From: DASSUW01 sp963789005
GTDB taxonomy: Bacteria; Actinomycetota; Thermoleophilia; Solirubrobacterales; Solirubrobacteraceae
NCBI GenBank assembly: GCA_963789005.1
Contig: CAWBIZ010000007.1
Location: 1-64,000, forward strand
DNA: 64,000 bases
Reading direction: 5' to 3'
Shown here: positions 51,045 to 59,070 of the stretch, piece by piece
How the letters are laid out: each line of letters begins with the position of its first letter
Numbering within the stretch: position 1 is the first letter of the stretch
Made by a program: the position numbers and the translations under genes
The notes under the pieces: generated by a model
Database searches by the model: none
Seen by the model: the letters and a program-made list of their open reading frames with translations, nothing else
Told to the model about the DNA's origin: nothing

Positions 51045-52238
51045 TCAGCCTGTGGTGGAGAGCTGGGCTCCCTCCTCGTACCACGAGAACGCGTACGACG
51101 GGTCGTCGAGGTCTCGCGACAGCGGGGTGAGCTTCAACGGCCGGAAGGTGTCGCACATCACCGCCAGCTCCTCGGTCCGCGTCGCGCCCAGCGACTTCTC
51201 GACCAGCCCCGGCTGCGGCCCGTGCGGCAGGCCCGACGGGTGCAGCGTGATCGCCCCGATGTCGACGCCCTTGCGCGAGCCGAACTGGCCGTCGACGTAA
51301 TAGATCATCTCCTCCGACTGCACGTTCGAGTGGTGGTAGGGGAGGGGGATGGCGTTCGGGTCCCAGTCGAGCATGCGCGGGCAGAACGAGCAGATGACGA
51401 AGTTCGGGCCCTGGAAGTTCTGGTGGGCGGGCGGCGGCTGGTGCAGGCGTCCGGCCTTGGGCTCGAAGTCGGCGATGTTGAACGTGTACGGGTAGACGTA
51501 GCCGTCCCAGCCGACGACGTCGAACGGGTGGTAGTCGAGCACGTAGTCCTGGTAGCCGCCGCGCACGCGCACCTTGACCAGGTGCTCGCCGCGGTCGCGG
51601 CGGGTCTCCAGACTCGACGGCGGCTTGAAGTCGCGCTGCGAGAACGGCGCGTGCTCCAGCAGCTGGCCGTAGCGGTTGCGATAGCGGTTCGGGGTCTCGA
51701 TCTCGCCCGGCGTGTAGAAGGTGAGCCAGCGCTGCGGCGTGTCGAACCGGAAGCGGTACGTGATGCCGCGCGGGATGACGACGTAGTCGTGCTCGCGGTA
51801 GGGCAGCGTGCCGAAGATCGTCTCCACGACCCCGGAGCCCTCGTGGACGAAGATGACCTCGTCGCCCTCGCCGTCGCGGTAGAAGTAGTCCGCCTCGGCC
51901 TCCGGGATGCAGATCCCGATCTCGACGTCGTTGTTGTACTGCAGCACCCGCCGGCCGAGCACGCTGTCGCCCTCCGCCGAGAGGCCCATCGTGTTCGAGA
52001 GCCGGTGCACATGGGTGTCCGGCACCCACTCCTCGAGCACGATCGGCGTGAACTCCCCGACGTCGCTGATCCGGCAGGGCGACCACAGGTGGTAGAGGAT
52101 CGACTCGTTGCCGGAGAAGCCCTCGAAGCCGAGCACCTCCTCCACGAGCAACGGCGCCGTGCCGTTCCCGGACGCGTCCGGATCGCGGAACTGCACATGG
52201 CGCTTCTGCGGGACAGCGCCCAACGAGTGGTAGCGCAT
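51045..52238 (-). CDS. hmgA: Homogentisate 1,2-dioxygenase
   Basis: A 397-residue cupin dioxygenase that opens the ring of homogentisate to maleylacetoacetate. Landmarks: VIFVHEGSGVVETIFG, DYVVIPRGITYRFRF, DVVGWDGYVYPYTFNIADFE and a late AITLHPSGLPHGPQPG, carrying His/Glu iron ligands. ATG overlaps the hppD stop by TGATG. No fumarylacetoacetase gene is in the window, so the final step is encoded elsewhere. Confidence 0.93.
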   Translation of the reverse strand: MRYHSLGAVPQKRHVQFRDPDASGNGTAPLLVEEVLGFEGFSGNESILYHLWSPCRISDVGEFTPIVLEEWVPDTHVHRLSNTMGLSAEGDSVLGRRVLQYNNDVEIGICIPEAEADYFYRDGEGDEVIFVHEGSGVVETIFGTLPYREHDYVVIPRGITYRFRFDTPQRWLTFYTPGEIETPNRYRNRYGQLLEHAPFSQRDFKPPSSLETRRDRGEHLVKVRVRGGYQDYVLDYHPFDVVGWDGYVYPYTFNIADFEPKAGRLHQPPPAHQNFQGPNFVICSFCPRMLDWDPNAIPLPYHHSNVQSEEMIYYVDGQFGSRKGVDIGAITLHPSGLPHGPQPGLVEKSLGATRTEELAVMCDTFRPLKLTPLSRDLDDPSYAFSWYEEGAQLSTTG

Positions 52239-53362
52239 CAGAGGTTCCCCCTCAGCTCCTGCTCGCGCTCGATCGCCTCGAAGAGCGCCTTGAAGTTGCC
52301 CTCGCCGAAGCCGCGCGCGCCGTGGCGCTCGATCACCTCGAGGAACATCGTCGGCCGGTCGCCGATCGGCTTCGTGAAGATCTGCAGCATGTAGCCCTCG
52401 TCGTCGCGGTCGACGAGGATCCCGAGCCGCCGCAGGTCCTCCAGCGACTCCTTGATCTCGCCGATCCGCTCCGGCACGTCGTCGTAGTACGTGTCCGGGA
52501 TGGTGAGGAACTCGATGCCCCGCTCGCGCAGCTCGGTCACCGTGCGCACGATGTCACGCGTCGCGACCGCGATGTGCTGTGCCCCGGCGCCGCCGTAGAA
52601 CTCGAGGTACTCGTCGATCTGCGACTTGCGCTTGCCCTCGGCCGGCTCGTTGATCGGGAACTTCACGCGCCCGTTGCCGCTCGTGACGACCTTCGACATC
52701 AGCGCCGAGTACTCGGTCGAGATCGCCTCGTCGGTGAAGTGGAGCATCTCCGTCATGCCGAAGACGTCCTCGTAGTACTTGACCCACGTCTCCATCTCGC
52801 CGAGCTCGACGTTGCCGACGATGTGGTCGATGGCGAGCAGCCCGGCGTCGCCGCCGGCGCGCTCACGGGCGGCATAGCCGGGCATGAACGGGCCGGAGTA
52901 GGAGGAGCGGTCGACGAACGTGTGCAGCGTGTCGCCGTAGGTCTCGATCGTGGCGAAGCGGATCGTGCCGCCGTCGTCGCTCTCCTCCCACGGCTCGCGC
53001 ACGCCGCGCGCGCCGCGCGTCGTGGCCTCGCGGTACGCATGCTCGACGTCCGGGACCGACAGCGCGATCACCTTGACGCCGTCGCCGTGGGCCGCGGCGT
53101 GGCGGCCGATCTCGTGGTCGGGCGTCAGCGCGCCGGTCAGCACGATCCGGATCCGGCCCTGCTCGAGCACGTGCGAGGTGCGGTCGCGCACGCCGGACTC
53201 GAGCCCCGCGTAGGCGACCTCGCGGAAGCCCAGCGCGTGGACGTAGAAGAAGGCCGACTGCAGCGCGTTGCCGACGTACAGCTCGACGTGGTCGATGCCG
53301 TGCAACGGCATGAAGTCGTCGCGGCGTTGCGCGTCGGGGGCGACGACAGGCTGGGTGCTCAC
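52238..53362 (-). CDS. hppD: 4-hydroxyphenylpyruvate dioxygenase
   Basis: A 374-residue two-VOC-domain enzyme converting 4-hydroxyphenylpyruvate to homogentisate. Iron ligands: His in IDHVELYVG-type strands (first domain LHGIDHVELY, second LLAIDHIVGN), His in GAQHIAVATRDI and Glu in FLEVIERHG. GTG 53362 is chosen over upstream codons because GGGAGG lies about 7 nt before it. It precedes hmgA and faces a divergent Lrp/AsnC gene, consistent with tyrosine-induced control. Confidence 0.94.
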   Translation of the reverse strand: MSTQPVVAPDAQRRDDFMPLHGIDHVELYVGNALQSAFFYVHALGFREVAYAGLESGVRDRTSHVLEQGRIRIVLTGALTPDHEIGRHAAAHGDGVKVIALSVPDVEHAYREATTRGARGVREPWEESDDGGTIRFATIETYGDTLHTFVDRSSYSGPFMPGYAARERAGGDAGLLAIDHIVGNVELGEMETWVKYYEDVFGMTEMLHFTDEAISTEYSALMSKVVTSGNGRVKFPINEPAEGKRKSQIDEYLEFYGGAGAQHIAVATRDIVRTVTELRERGIEFLTIPDTYYDDVPERIGEIKESLEDLRRLGILVDRDDEGYMLQIFTKPIGDRPTMFLEVIERHGARGFGEGNFKALFEAIEREQELRGNL

Positions 53363-53466
53363 GGACAGGCCTCCCTCTCGTTCAAAGTTCGTGCTCTTAA
53401 TGGTTGCGCTGTCGAGCGCGCCGCTCAAGCGCGATCCGTTGCGCTCCGTGCGACAATCACCACGAG

Positions 53467-53925
53467 ATGGACGACATCGACCGGCAGATCGTTGCGCTGC
53501 TCCGCCAGAACGCCCGCCGCTCGTTCCAGAGCATCGGCATGCGCGTCTCGCTCTCCGCCCCGGCGGTCAAGCGGCGGGTCGACCGGCTGGAGGCCGACGG
53601 CGTGATCCGCGGCTACACCGCCCAGGTCGACCCCGGCCGCTACGGCTGGGGCACCCACGCCTTCGTCGCGCTCTATACCGAGGGCCGCATGGCCGGCCAG
53701 GAGGTGCGAGACGCCGTCGAGCGCCACCCCGAGGTCGAGGCCGCCTACACGGTCGCGGGCGAGGCCAGCGCGGTCCTGCACCTCCGCGCGCGCGACACGA
53801 CGCACCTCGAGGAGGCGCTCGAGCGCCTCCGCGACCACCCGGGCGTCACCCGAACCCAGACCCAGATCGTGCTCTCCACGCTCTTCGAGCGCCCGTTCGT
53901 CGACCGTGATCATCCCCGCCAGTAG
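53467..53925 (+). CDS. Lrp/AsnC-family regulator, likely of hppD-hmgA
   Basis: A 152-residue protein with N-terminal HTH (DDIDRQIVALLRQNARRSFQ, then SLSAPAVKRRVDRLEADGVI) and a RAM ligand domain (HAFVALYTEGRMAGQEV...). Its position 104 bp from hppD on the opposite strand suggests that it senses tyrosine or a pathway intermediate and regulates the operon (inference). GACAAT (53452-53457) lies 9 nt before the ATG. Its end overlaps trkH by 16 nt antisense. Confidence 0.9.
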   Translation: MDDIDRQIVALLRQNARRSFQSIGMRVSLSAPAVKRRVDRLEADGVIRGYTAQVDPGRYGWGTHAFVALYTEGRMAGQEVRDAVERHPEVEAAYTVAGEASAVLHLRARDTTHLEEALERLRDHPGVTRTQTQIVLSTLFERPFVDRDHPRQ

Positions 53926-55367
53926 TTGCGGCTGACCAGCACGGCCACGGGGATGATCTCCATCCGGCCGAGCCACATGAGCGCCGTGAGGATTCCCGTG
54001 GAGAGGTCGCTCATCGGCTCGTAGGACCCGAAGGGGCCGGCGAAGCCGAACGCCGGGCCGACGTTGCCGATGCACGCCGCCGACGCGCCGATCGCCTCGA
54101 ACGCCGTCAGCTCGACGTCGCCGAAGCGGGCGTCGAGCAGCAGCGCCAGCGTGCCGACGGCGAACGTGAGCAGGTAGAGCAGCACGAAGACGACCATCGA
54201 GCGCAGCGAGCGCTCCTCGACGGCGACGCCGTTGGCCGTGATCGGGCGCACGATCTCGCGGTGGATGGTCGAGTCGAGCTCGCGCTTGACGAGCTTGAAC
54301 AGCAGCAGGTGGCGGACGACCTTGATCGAGCCGCCGGTCGAGCCCGCGGAGGCGCCGACGAACATCAGCAGCAGGAGCGTCATCACCGCCAGCGGGCCCC
54401 ACTGCGTGTAGTCCGCGGTCCCGAACCCGGTCGTGGACATGATCGCCACCGCCTGGAACATCCCGGTGCGGATCGCCTCCTCGCCGCGCGCGAAGTCGCC
54501 CGCCAGCAGCTCGACGATGATCAGCGCCGACCCGAGCACGAGGAACGCGCCGTAGAGCCGCAGCTCCTCGTCGGTGCGCACCACCTGCACCTGCCGCTGC
54601 ACGAGCAGGCGGTACAGGCGCAGGAAGTTGACGCCCGCGAGGATCATGAACAGCAGCAGCAGGTACTGGGTGAGCGGGACGAACGCGGCGGCCGACTCGT
54701 TCTGCGACGAGAACCCGCCCAGGGCGATCACCGACAGCGCGTGCGAGACGGCCTCGAACGGGGTCATCGCGTCGTCGAGCCCCGTCCAGCCGACGATCGC
54801 CAGCACGAGGATCGCCACCACCGTCAACCCGACGTAGAGCGACCACAGGCGGCGGGCGGTCTCGCGGATCGTCGTCGAGAAGCGCTCGATCTCCGTCGGC
54901 CCCGCCAGCTCGGACTGCAGCAGCTGGCGCCCGCCCACCCGCAGCCGCGGGAGCACGGCCACGGCCAGCACGATGATCCCCATCCCGCCCAGCCAGTGGC
55001 TGAGCTGGCGCCAGAAGAGCATCGCGTGGTCGAGCGCCTCGATGTCGGTCAGCACCGTCGCCCCCGTGGCGGTGAAGCCGGAGACCGACTCGAAGTACGC
55101 GTCGACCAGCCGCGACAGCTGCGGCACGTCGCCGAGCACGAACGGGAGCGCGCCGAAGATCGGGACCAGCAGCCAGATCAGGGCGACCACGAGGAAGCTC
55201 TCGCGCGGGCCGACGGCGGTGCCGCGCTTGGACCCCGTGATCTGGTCGAGCCCCAGCCCGCAGCCGACCGTGATCGCCGCCGCCACGAGGAACGGCCACG
55301 CGGCCTCGCCGTAGCCCGCGGCCACCGCCGCGGGCGCGAGGAACGTCGCGCCGACCCACTTGAGCAC
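53910..55367 (-). CDS. trkH: Trk potassium transporter membrane subunit
   Basis: A 485-residue membrane protein with the four pore loops of TrkH/KtrB: SGFTATGATV, LGGFSSQNES, MSTTGFGTADY and ASAACIGNVGPAFG. It conducts K+ with TrkA as cytoplasmic gate. No ATG, GTG or TTG lies in frame where family alignments expect the N-terminus (just after trkA); the first usable codon is GTG 55367, leaving a shortened first helix. A non-standard start upstream is possible. Confidence 0.88.
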   Translation of the reverse strand: MLKWVGATFLAPAAVAAGYGEAAWPFLVAAAITVGCGLGLDQITGSKRGTAVGPRESFLVVALIWLLVPIFGALPFVLGDVPQLSRLVDAYFESVSGFTATGATVLTDIEALDHAMLFWRQLSHWLGGMGIIVLAVAVLPRLRVGGRQLLQSELAGPTEIERFSTTIRETARRLWSLYVGLTVVAILVLAIVGWTGLDDAMTPFEAVSHALSVIALGGFSSQNESAAAFVPLTQYLLLLFMILAGVNFLRLYRLLVQRQVQVVRTDEELRLYGAFLVLGSALIIVELLAGDFARGEEAIRTGMFQAVAIMSTTGFGTADYTQWGPLAVMTLLLLMFVGASAGSTGGSIKVVRHLLLFKLVKRELDSTIHREIVRPITANGVAVEERSLRSMVVFVLLYLLTFAVGTLALLLDARFGDVELTAFEAIGASAACIGNVGPAFGFAGPFGSYEPMSDLSTGILTALMWLGRMEIIPVAVLVSRNYWRG

Positions 55368-55414
55368 GCCGCCGACGAGGTCGAACGCGCTGCCGACGTC
55401 GACGCCGCGAGCGG

Positions 55415-56740
55415 CTATAGGACCCGCTCCACCAGCGAGGCGCGCTCCGACTCGACGAAGATGATCACCCGGTCGCCGGACCGCAGCTCGTCGGACCCGT
55501 GGGGGAACAGCACCGACCCGTCGCGGATGATCGCGCCGATCACCGAGCCGGTGTGCGGCAGGTCGTCGAGCCGCCGGCCGGCGAGCTCGGACTCCGCGCG
55601 CACCGTGAGGTCGAGGATCTCGAAGCGGTCGTGCTCGAGCATCGCGATCTGCCGGATCCGCGGGTCGTGCGCGAAGCGGACCAGCTCCTCGGCGATCACC
55701 TGGCGCGGGTTGAGCGCGAGGTCGATCCCGGCCCGCTCGTACACGTCGACGGACTCCGGATCGTGGGCGAGCGCGATCGTGAGGTGGACGCCTTGCAGCT
55801 CGGCGAGCACGCCGGCGTAGAGGTTCTTGGCGTCGTCGTTCATGGCGAACACGGCCGCGGTCTCGTGCGCGATGCGCTCGCGCACGAGGAAGTCGGCGTC
55901 GAACGCGCTGGCGTGGAAGACCCGCGCCTCGTGCAGCTCCTCCGCCGCCTCCTGGGCGCGCGCCTGGTTGGCGTCGACCAGCCGCACGCGGATCTCGCGG
56001 TCGAGCAGCACGCGGGCGATCGTCCGGCCCATCTGGCCGCAGCCGAAGATCACGATGTCGTCGACCACCTTGGTGTCCCCGGCGACGGCGGTGCTCCACG
56101 CCTGGGCGGCCGCGGGCGAGGCGATCACGATCACACGGTCGCCGGGCTCGATCCGCTCGTCGCCGCGCGCCGGGACCATGTGCTCGCCGCGGACGATGGC
56201 CACCACGCGCGAGTCCGGCGGCAGGTCCGCCTCCCGCAGCGGGACGCCGACAACCGGGCTCTCGCCGGTGCGCTCCGGCACGTCGAACTCGACGACCTGG
56301 ACCAGGCCGTCGGCGAACACGTCGGTCTGGCGGGCGGCGGGCACCCCGACCAGCCCGAGGATCGCGTTGGCGGTCTCGAGCTCCGAGGAGACCATGAAGT
56401 CGACGTCGATCTCGCGCTCGCGCCAGGCCTCGAGGTACTCGATGCTGGTCGTGCGCACGATCACCTTCGCGCGCGAGAGCTTCTTCACGAGCATGGCCGA
56501 GACGAGATTGGCGTTCTCGTTCGGGCTGCAGGCGATCAGGAGGTCGATCTCCTCCACGCCCGCCTGGCGCAGGACGGCCTTGGTGGCGCCGTTGCCCTCC
56601 ACGGTGCGGACGTCGTAGCGGTCGGCCAGCGGCGCGAGCTGCCGCGCGTCGGTGTCCACCACCGTGATGTCGTGCTCCTCGTGCAGCGCCTCGACCACGG
56701 TCGCGCCGACGTTCCCGGCGCCCAGCACCACGATCTTCAT
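55415..56740 (-). CDS. trkA: Trk potassium uptake NAD-binding protein TrkA
   Basis: A 441-residue protein with two RCK_N/RCK_C pairs. Dinucleotide motifs are VVLGAGNVGATVVEAL at residue 4 and VIFGCGQMGRTIARVL near 226. Each is followed by a TrkA_C domain (SPVVGVPLREADLPPDS; SELAGRRLDDLPHTGS). It gates TrkH in response to nucleotides. Upstream gene of trkH, with a 47-nt gap that contains the uncertain trkH start. Confidence 0.93.
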   Translation of the reverse strand: MKIVVLGAGNVGATVVEALHEEHDITVVDTDARQLAPLADRYDVRTVEGNGATKAVLRQAGVEEIDLLIACSPNENANLVSAMLVKKLSRAKVIVRTTSIEYLEAWREREIDVDFMVSSELETANAILGLVGVPAARQTDVFADGLVQVVEFDVPERTGESPVVGVPLREADLPPDSRVVAIVRGEHMVPARGDERIEPGDRVIVIASPAAAQAWSTAVAGDTKVVDDIVIFGCGQMGRTIARVLLDREIRVRLVDANQARAQEAAEELHEARVFHASAFDADFLVRERIAHETAAVFAMNDDAKNLYAGVLAELQGVHLTIALAHDPESVDVYERAGIDLALNPRQVIAEELVRFAHDPRIRQIAMLEHDRFEILDLTVRAESELAGRRLDDLPHTGSVIGAIIRDGSVLFPHGSDELRSGDRVIIFVESERASLVERVL

Positions 56741-56758
56741 GGCGCGAGAGTAGGCCGT

Positions 56759-57709
56759 CTACGGCCGGCGAGCGTTCTCGATCCGCACCACGAGCGCGAC
56801 GGCGACGACGATGATCGCCGCGCCGACGATGGTGATCGGCGTCACGACCTCGTCGAGGATCAGGAAGCCGAGCACGATCGCGACCACCGGGTTCACGTAC
56901 GCGTAGGTCGAGACCTTGGAGATCGGGGCGTTCTGCAGCAGCCACGCGTAGGCGGTGAACGCGAGCCACGAGCCGAACACGATCAGGTAGGCGAGCGCCA
57001 GCACCGAGCGCGTCGAGAACGACTGCGGGTCGACCTCGGGCGCCTCGCCGAGCGCCAGCCCGACGGCCACGATCACGAGCCCGCCGAGCAGCATCTGCCA
57101 GCCGGTCGAGACCAGCGGGTCGCCGGGGAGCTTCAGCCGCGGGGAGGCGAACGAGCCGCTCGCCCACATCACCGCCGCGAACACGACGGCGCCGAGGCCG
57201 AGCACCGTCGCGTCGCCGGACTGCTCGCCGGGCCGCAGCAGCAGCGCGACGCCCGCGAAGCCGACGAGCACCGCGGCGATCCCGGCCCGCGAGACGCGCT
57301 CGCCCGACCCGCGGCGCATGAGGATCACCCACAGCGGCACCGAGGCGATCAGCAGCGCGGCCACGCTCGAGGGCACCTCCTGCTCGGCCACCGTGACGAC
57401 CGCGTTGGCGCCCGGCAGCAGGATGCCGACGAGCAGCGCGCTCAGCAGCTGCGCGCGCGTCGGGCGGACGGAGCGCGTGAACGAGAGGACGCCGACCATC
57501 ACCGCTCCGGCCACCGCGAAGCGCGTGCCCGCGCCCAGCAGCGGCGGCACGGTCTCGACCATCACGCGGATGGCGAGGTAGGTCGAGCCCCAGACCAGGT
57601 AGACGATCCAGAGCGCGGTCCAGACCTTCCAGACAGGGGCGGGGGCGGCCGGGGAAGCCGCCCCCGCCTGCACCGGGGAGGAAGTGGTGGTGGTGGCGGC
57701 GACGCTCAC
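56759..57709 (-). CDS. EamA/DMT-family metabolite exporter
   Basis: A 316-residue protein with about ten transmembrane helices in two EamA repeats (VYLVWGSTYLAIRVM; GAVVFAAVMWASGSF). The N-terminal 25 residues are Thr/Pro/Ala-rich. RhaT/YdcZ-like exporters of amino acids or other metabolites; substrate unknown. GTG 57709 overlaps the upstream small gene (GTGA). The LysR gene at 58069 is divergent and may regulate it. Confidence 0.9.
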   Translation of the reverse strand: MSVAATTTTSSPVQAGAASPAAPAPVWKVWTALWIVYLVWGSTYLAIRVMVETVPPLLGAGTRFAVAGAVMVGVLSFTRSVRPTRAQLLSALLVGILLPGANAVVTVAEQEVPSSVAALLIASVPLWVILMRRGSGERVSRAGIAAVLVGFAGVALLLRPGEQSGDATVLGLGAVVFAAVMWASGSFASPRLKLPGDPLVSTGWQMLLGGLVIVAVGLALGEAPEVDPQSFSTRSVLALAYLIVFGSWLAFTAYAWLLQNAPISKVSTYAYVNPVVAIVLGFLILDEVVTPITIVGAAIIVVAVALVVRIENARRP

Positions 57710-57966
57710 GCGGTGCGCATCATGGCGCCTCGCACCTCGAGCAGACGGACGACGTCGGCGGTCGGCCGGAACGGGTCGGCGATCGTCGCCCGCGCCGCCG
57801 GCGAGTGCGCGGCGACCAGCGTGCCGTCGGTCTCGGCGACGATCAGGTCACCGGCCGGCACGCGCGCGGAGTCGAGCCCGGCGAGCCGGCCGAGCGCGGC
57901 GCCGTCGGAGCCGCGGGCGGCTCGGATGAGGACGTTTGGAGCGGCGGAGAAGGCGGTCACGGTCAT
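57706..57966 (-). CDS. Small truncated-GNAT-like protein
   Basis: An 86-residue protein: VLIRAARGSDGAALGRLAGL, GDLIVAETDGTLVAAHSP, ADPFRPTADVVRLLEVRGAM. It resembles the N-terminal strands of GNAT acetyltransferases (LRxAxxxD, VAExDG) but lacks the acetyl-CoA-binding Q/RxxGxG/A loop, so it is unlikely to be catalytic. Such short proteins recur in actinobacteria. It is coupled to the EamA gene by GTGA. Confidence 0.7.
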   Translation of the reverse strand: MTVTAFSAAPNVLIRAARGSDGAALGRLAGLDSARVPAGDLIVAETDGTLVAAHSPAARATIADPFRPTADVVRLLEVRGAMMRTA

Positions 57967-58043
57967 GTCCTTTCAACGAGTCAGACGGGAACGATGTGAG
58001 GAAAATTCTCGCGCGGCCGAGCCATCAGATCAAATGAACGTTC

Positions 58044-58072
58044 GCATCAGGTGGTATAAGTTCCCCTGATGC
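58044..58072. promoter_or_regulatory. LysR-type operator overlapping -10 and start codon
   Basis: GCATCAGG (58044-58051) and CCTGATGC (58065-58072) form an 8-bp perfect inverted repeat 13 nt apart. TATAAG (58055-58060) inside it is the -10 of the LysR gene, whose ATG (58069) lies in the right arm. Binding would block its own transcription and may control the divergent small-GNAT/EamA operon. A second palindrome GAACGTTC lies at 58036-58043. Confidence 0.65.
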
Positions 58073-58998
58073 TCGACGTTCGCCGTCTCCGAGTCCTGCG
58101 CGAGGTCGCCGTGCGCGGCTCGTTCTCCGCCGCGGCCGAGTCGCTGTCGTTCACGCAGTCGGCGATCTCGCAGCAGATCGCGGCGCTCGAGCGCGAGGCC
58201 GGAGCCGTGCTCGTGCAGCGCAGCGCGCGCGGCGTGCGGCTGACCGAGGCGGGCGAGGCGCTCGTCCGCCACACCGACGCGATCATGGCCCGCCTGGCCG
58301 AGGCCGAGGCCGAGCTGGAGGCGATCGCCGGCCTGCGTGGCGGCCGCCTGCGGATGGCCGCCTTCGAGTCCGCCGGCTCGAGCCTGATGCCGCTGGCCAT
58401 CGCGGCGTTCCGGGAGCTCCATCCCGCCGTCGAGCTGTCGATGAGCCTGTCCGAGCCGGAGGACTGCATCCCGCAGCTGCGCAGCGGGGAGCTCGACCTG
58501 GCGATCGTCTTCGAGTCGGCGGTCGCCAAGCCGGGCGACGGCATCGAGCGCACGCACCTGATCGAAGACCCGATGTACCTCACGCTCCCGCGCGACCACC
58601 CGCTCGCCCACCGCCGCCGCCTGCGGCTCGCCGACCTCGCCGGGGAGGCGTGGATCGCGGGCGAGCCGGACTGCGAGTGCAACCGCCTGATCGAGCGTGC
58701 CTGCGCGCTCGCCGGCTTCCAGCCGCGGATCGCCTTCGAGACCGACGACTACACCGCCATGCAGGGGTTCGTGGCCGCCGGCGTCGGCGTGTCCCTGATC
58801 GCTCAGCTCGGCCTCACGAGCGTGCGCGAGGACATCGTCGTGCGCGACCTCGGGCGCGACACCCCGGTACGGCAGATCTACGCCGCCACCCTGGCCGACG
58901 GCTACCGCGCTCCCGCCACCCAGGCGATGCTCGAGATCCTGCGCGACGTCGCGGCGCGCTACGAGTCGCGCCGGCCGCGGCTCCAGCTCGTCGTGTGA
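58069..58998 (+). CDS. LysR-family transcriptional regulator
   Basis: A 309-residue regulator. The N-terminal HTH is LRVLREVAVRGSFSAAAESL then SFTQSAISQQIAALEREAG; the C-terminal two-lobe effector domain follows (GGRLRMAAFESAGSSLMPLA, ELDLAIVFES). It is divergent from the small GNAT-like/EamA operon, the usual regulator-target arrangement. ATG 58069 lies 8 nt after TATAAG. Confidence 0.92.
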   Translation: MLDVRRLRVLREVAVRGSFSAAAESLSFTQSAISQQIAALEREAGAVLVQRSARGVRLTEAGEALVRHTDAIMARLAEAEAELEAIAGLRGGRLRMAAFESAGSSLMPLAIAAFRELHPAVELSMSLSEPEDCIPQLRSGELDLAIVFESAVAKPGDGIERTHLIEDPMYLTLPRDHPLAHRRRLRLADLAGEAWIAGEPDCECNRLIERACALAGFQPRIAFETDDYTAMQGFVAAGVGVSLIAQLGLTSVREDIVVRDLGRDTPVRQIYAATLADGYRAPATQAMLEILRDVAARYESRRPRLQLVV

Positions 58999-59005
58999 CG
59001 TAAGC

Positions 59006-59030
59006 GTTGCTGTCGCGCGGCGACAGCAAC
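59006..59030 (+). terminator. Perfect 11-bp hairpin after LysR gene
   Basis: GTTGCTGTCGC (59006-59016) and GCGACAGCAAC (59020-59030) form a perfect stem with a 3-nt loop, 7 nt after the LysR stop. There is no T-tract. It separates the LysR gene from the solute-binding lipoprotein gene. Confidence 0.75.
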
Positions 59031-59070
59031 CGTCGCCGCGCACGCTGCGCGCGCGACCGATGGTGCACGC

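Noticed and set aside
55415..57332. Long minus-strand frame in trkA and EamA region continuing from trkH
   Set aside because: Composition is Arg/Ala/Gly shadow sequence; trkA and EamA in other frames carry clear motifs.
57706..57966. Functional GNAT acetyltransferase
   Set aside because: Only the N-terminal strands are present; the acetyl-CoA-binding loop is missing.
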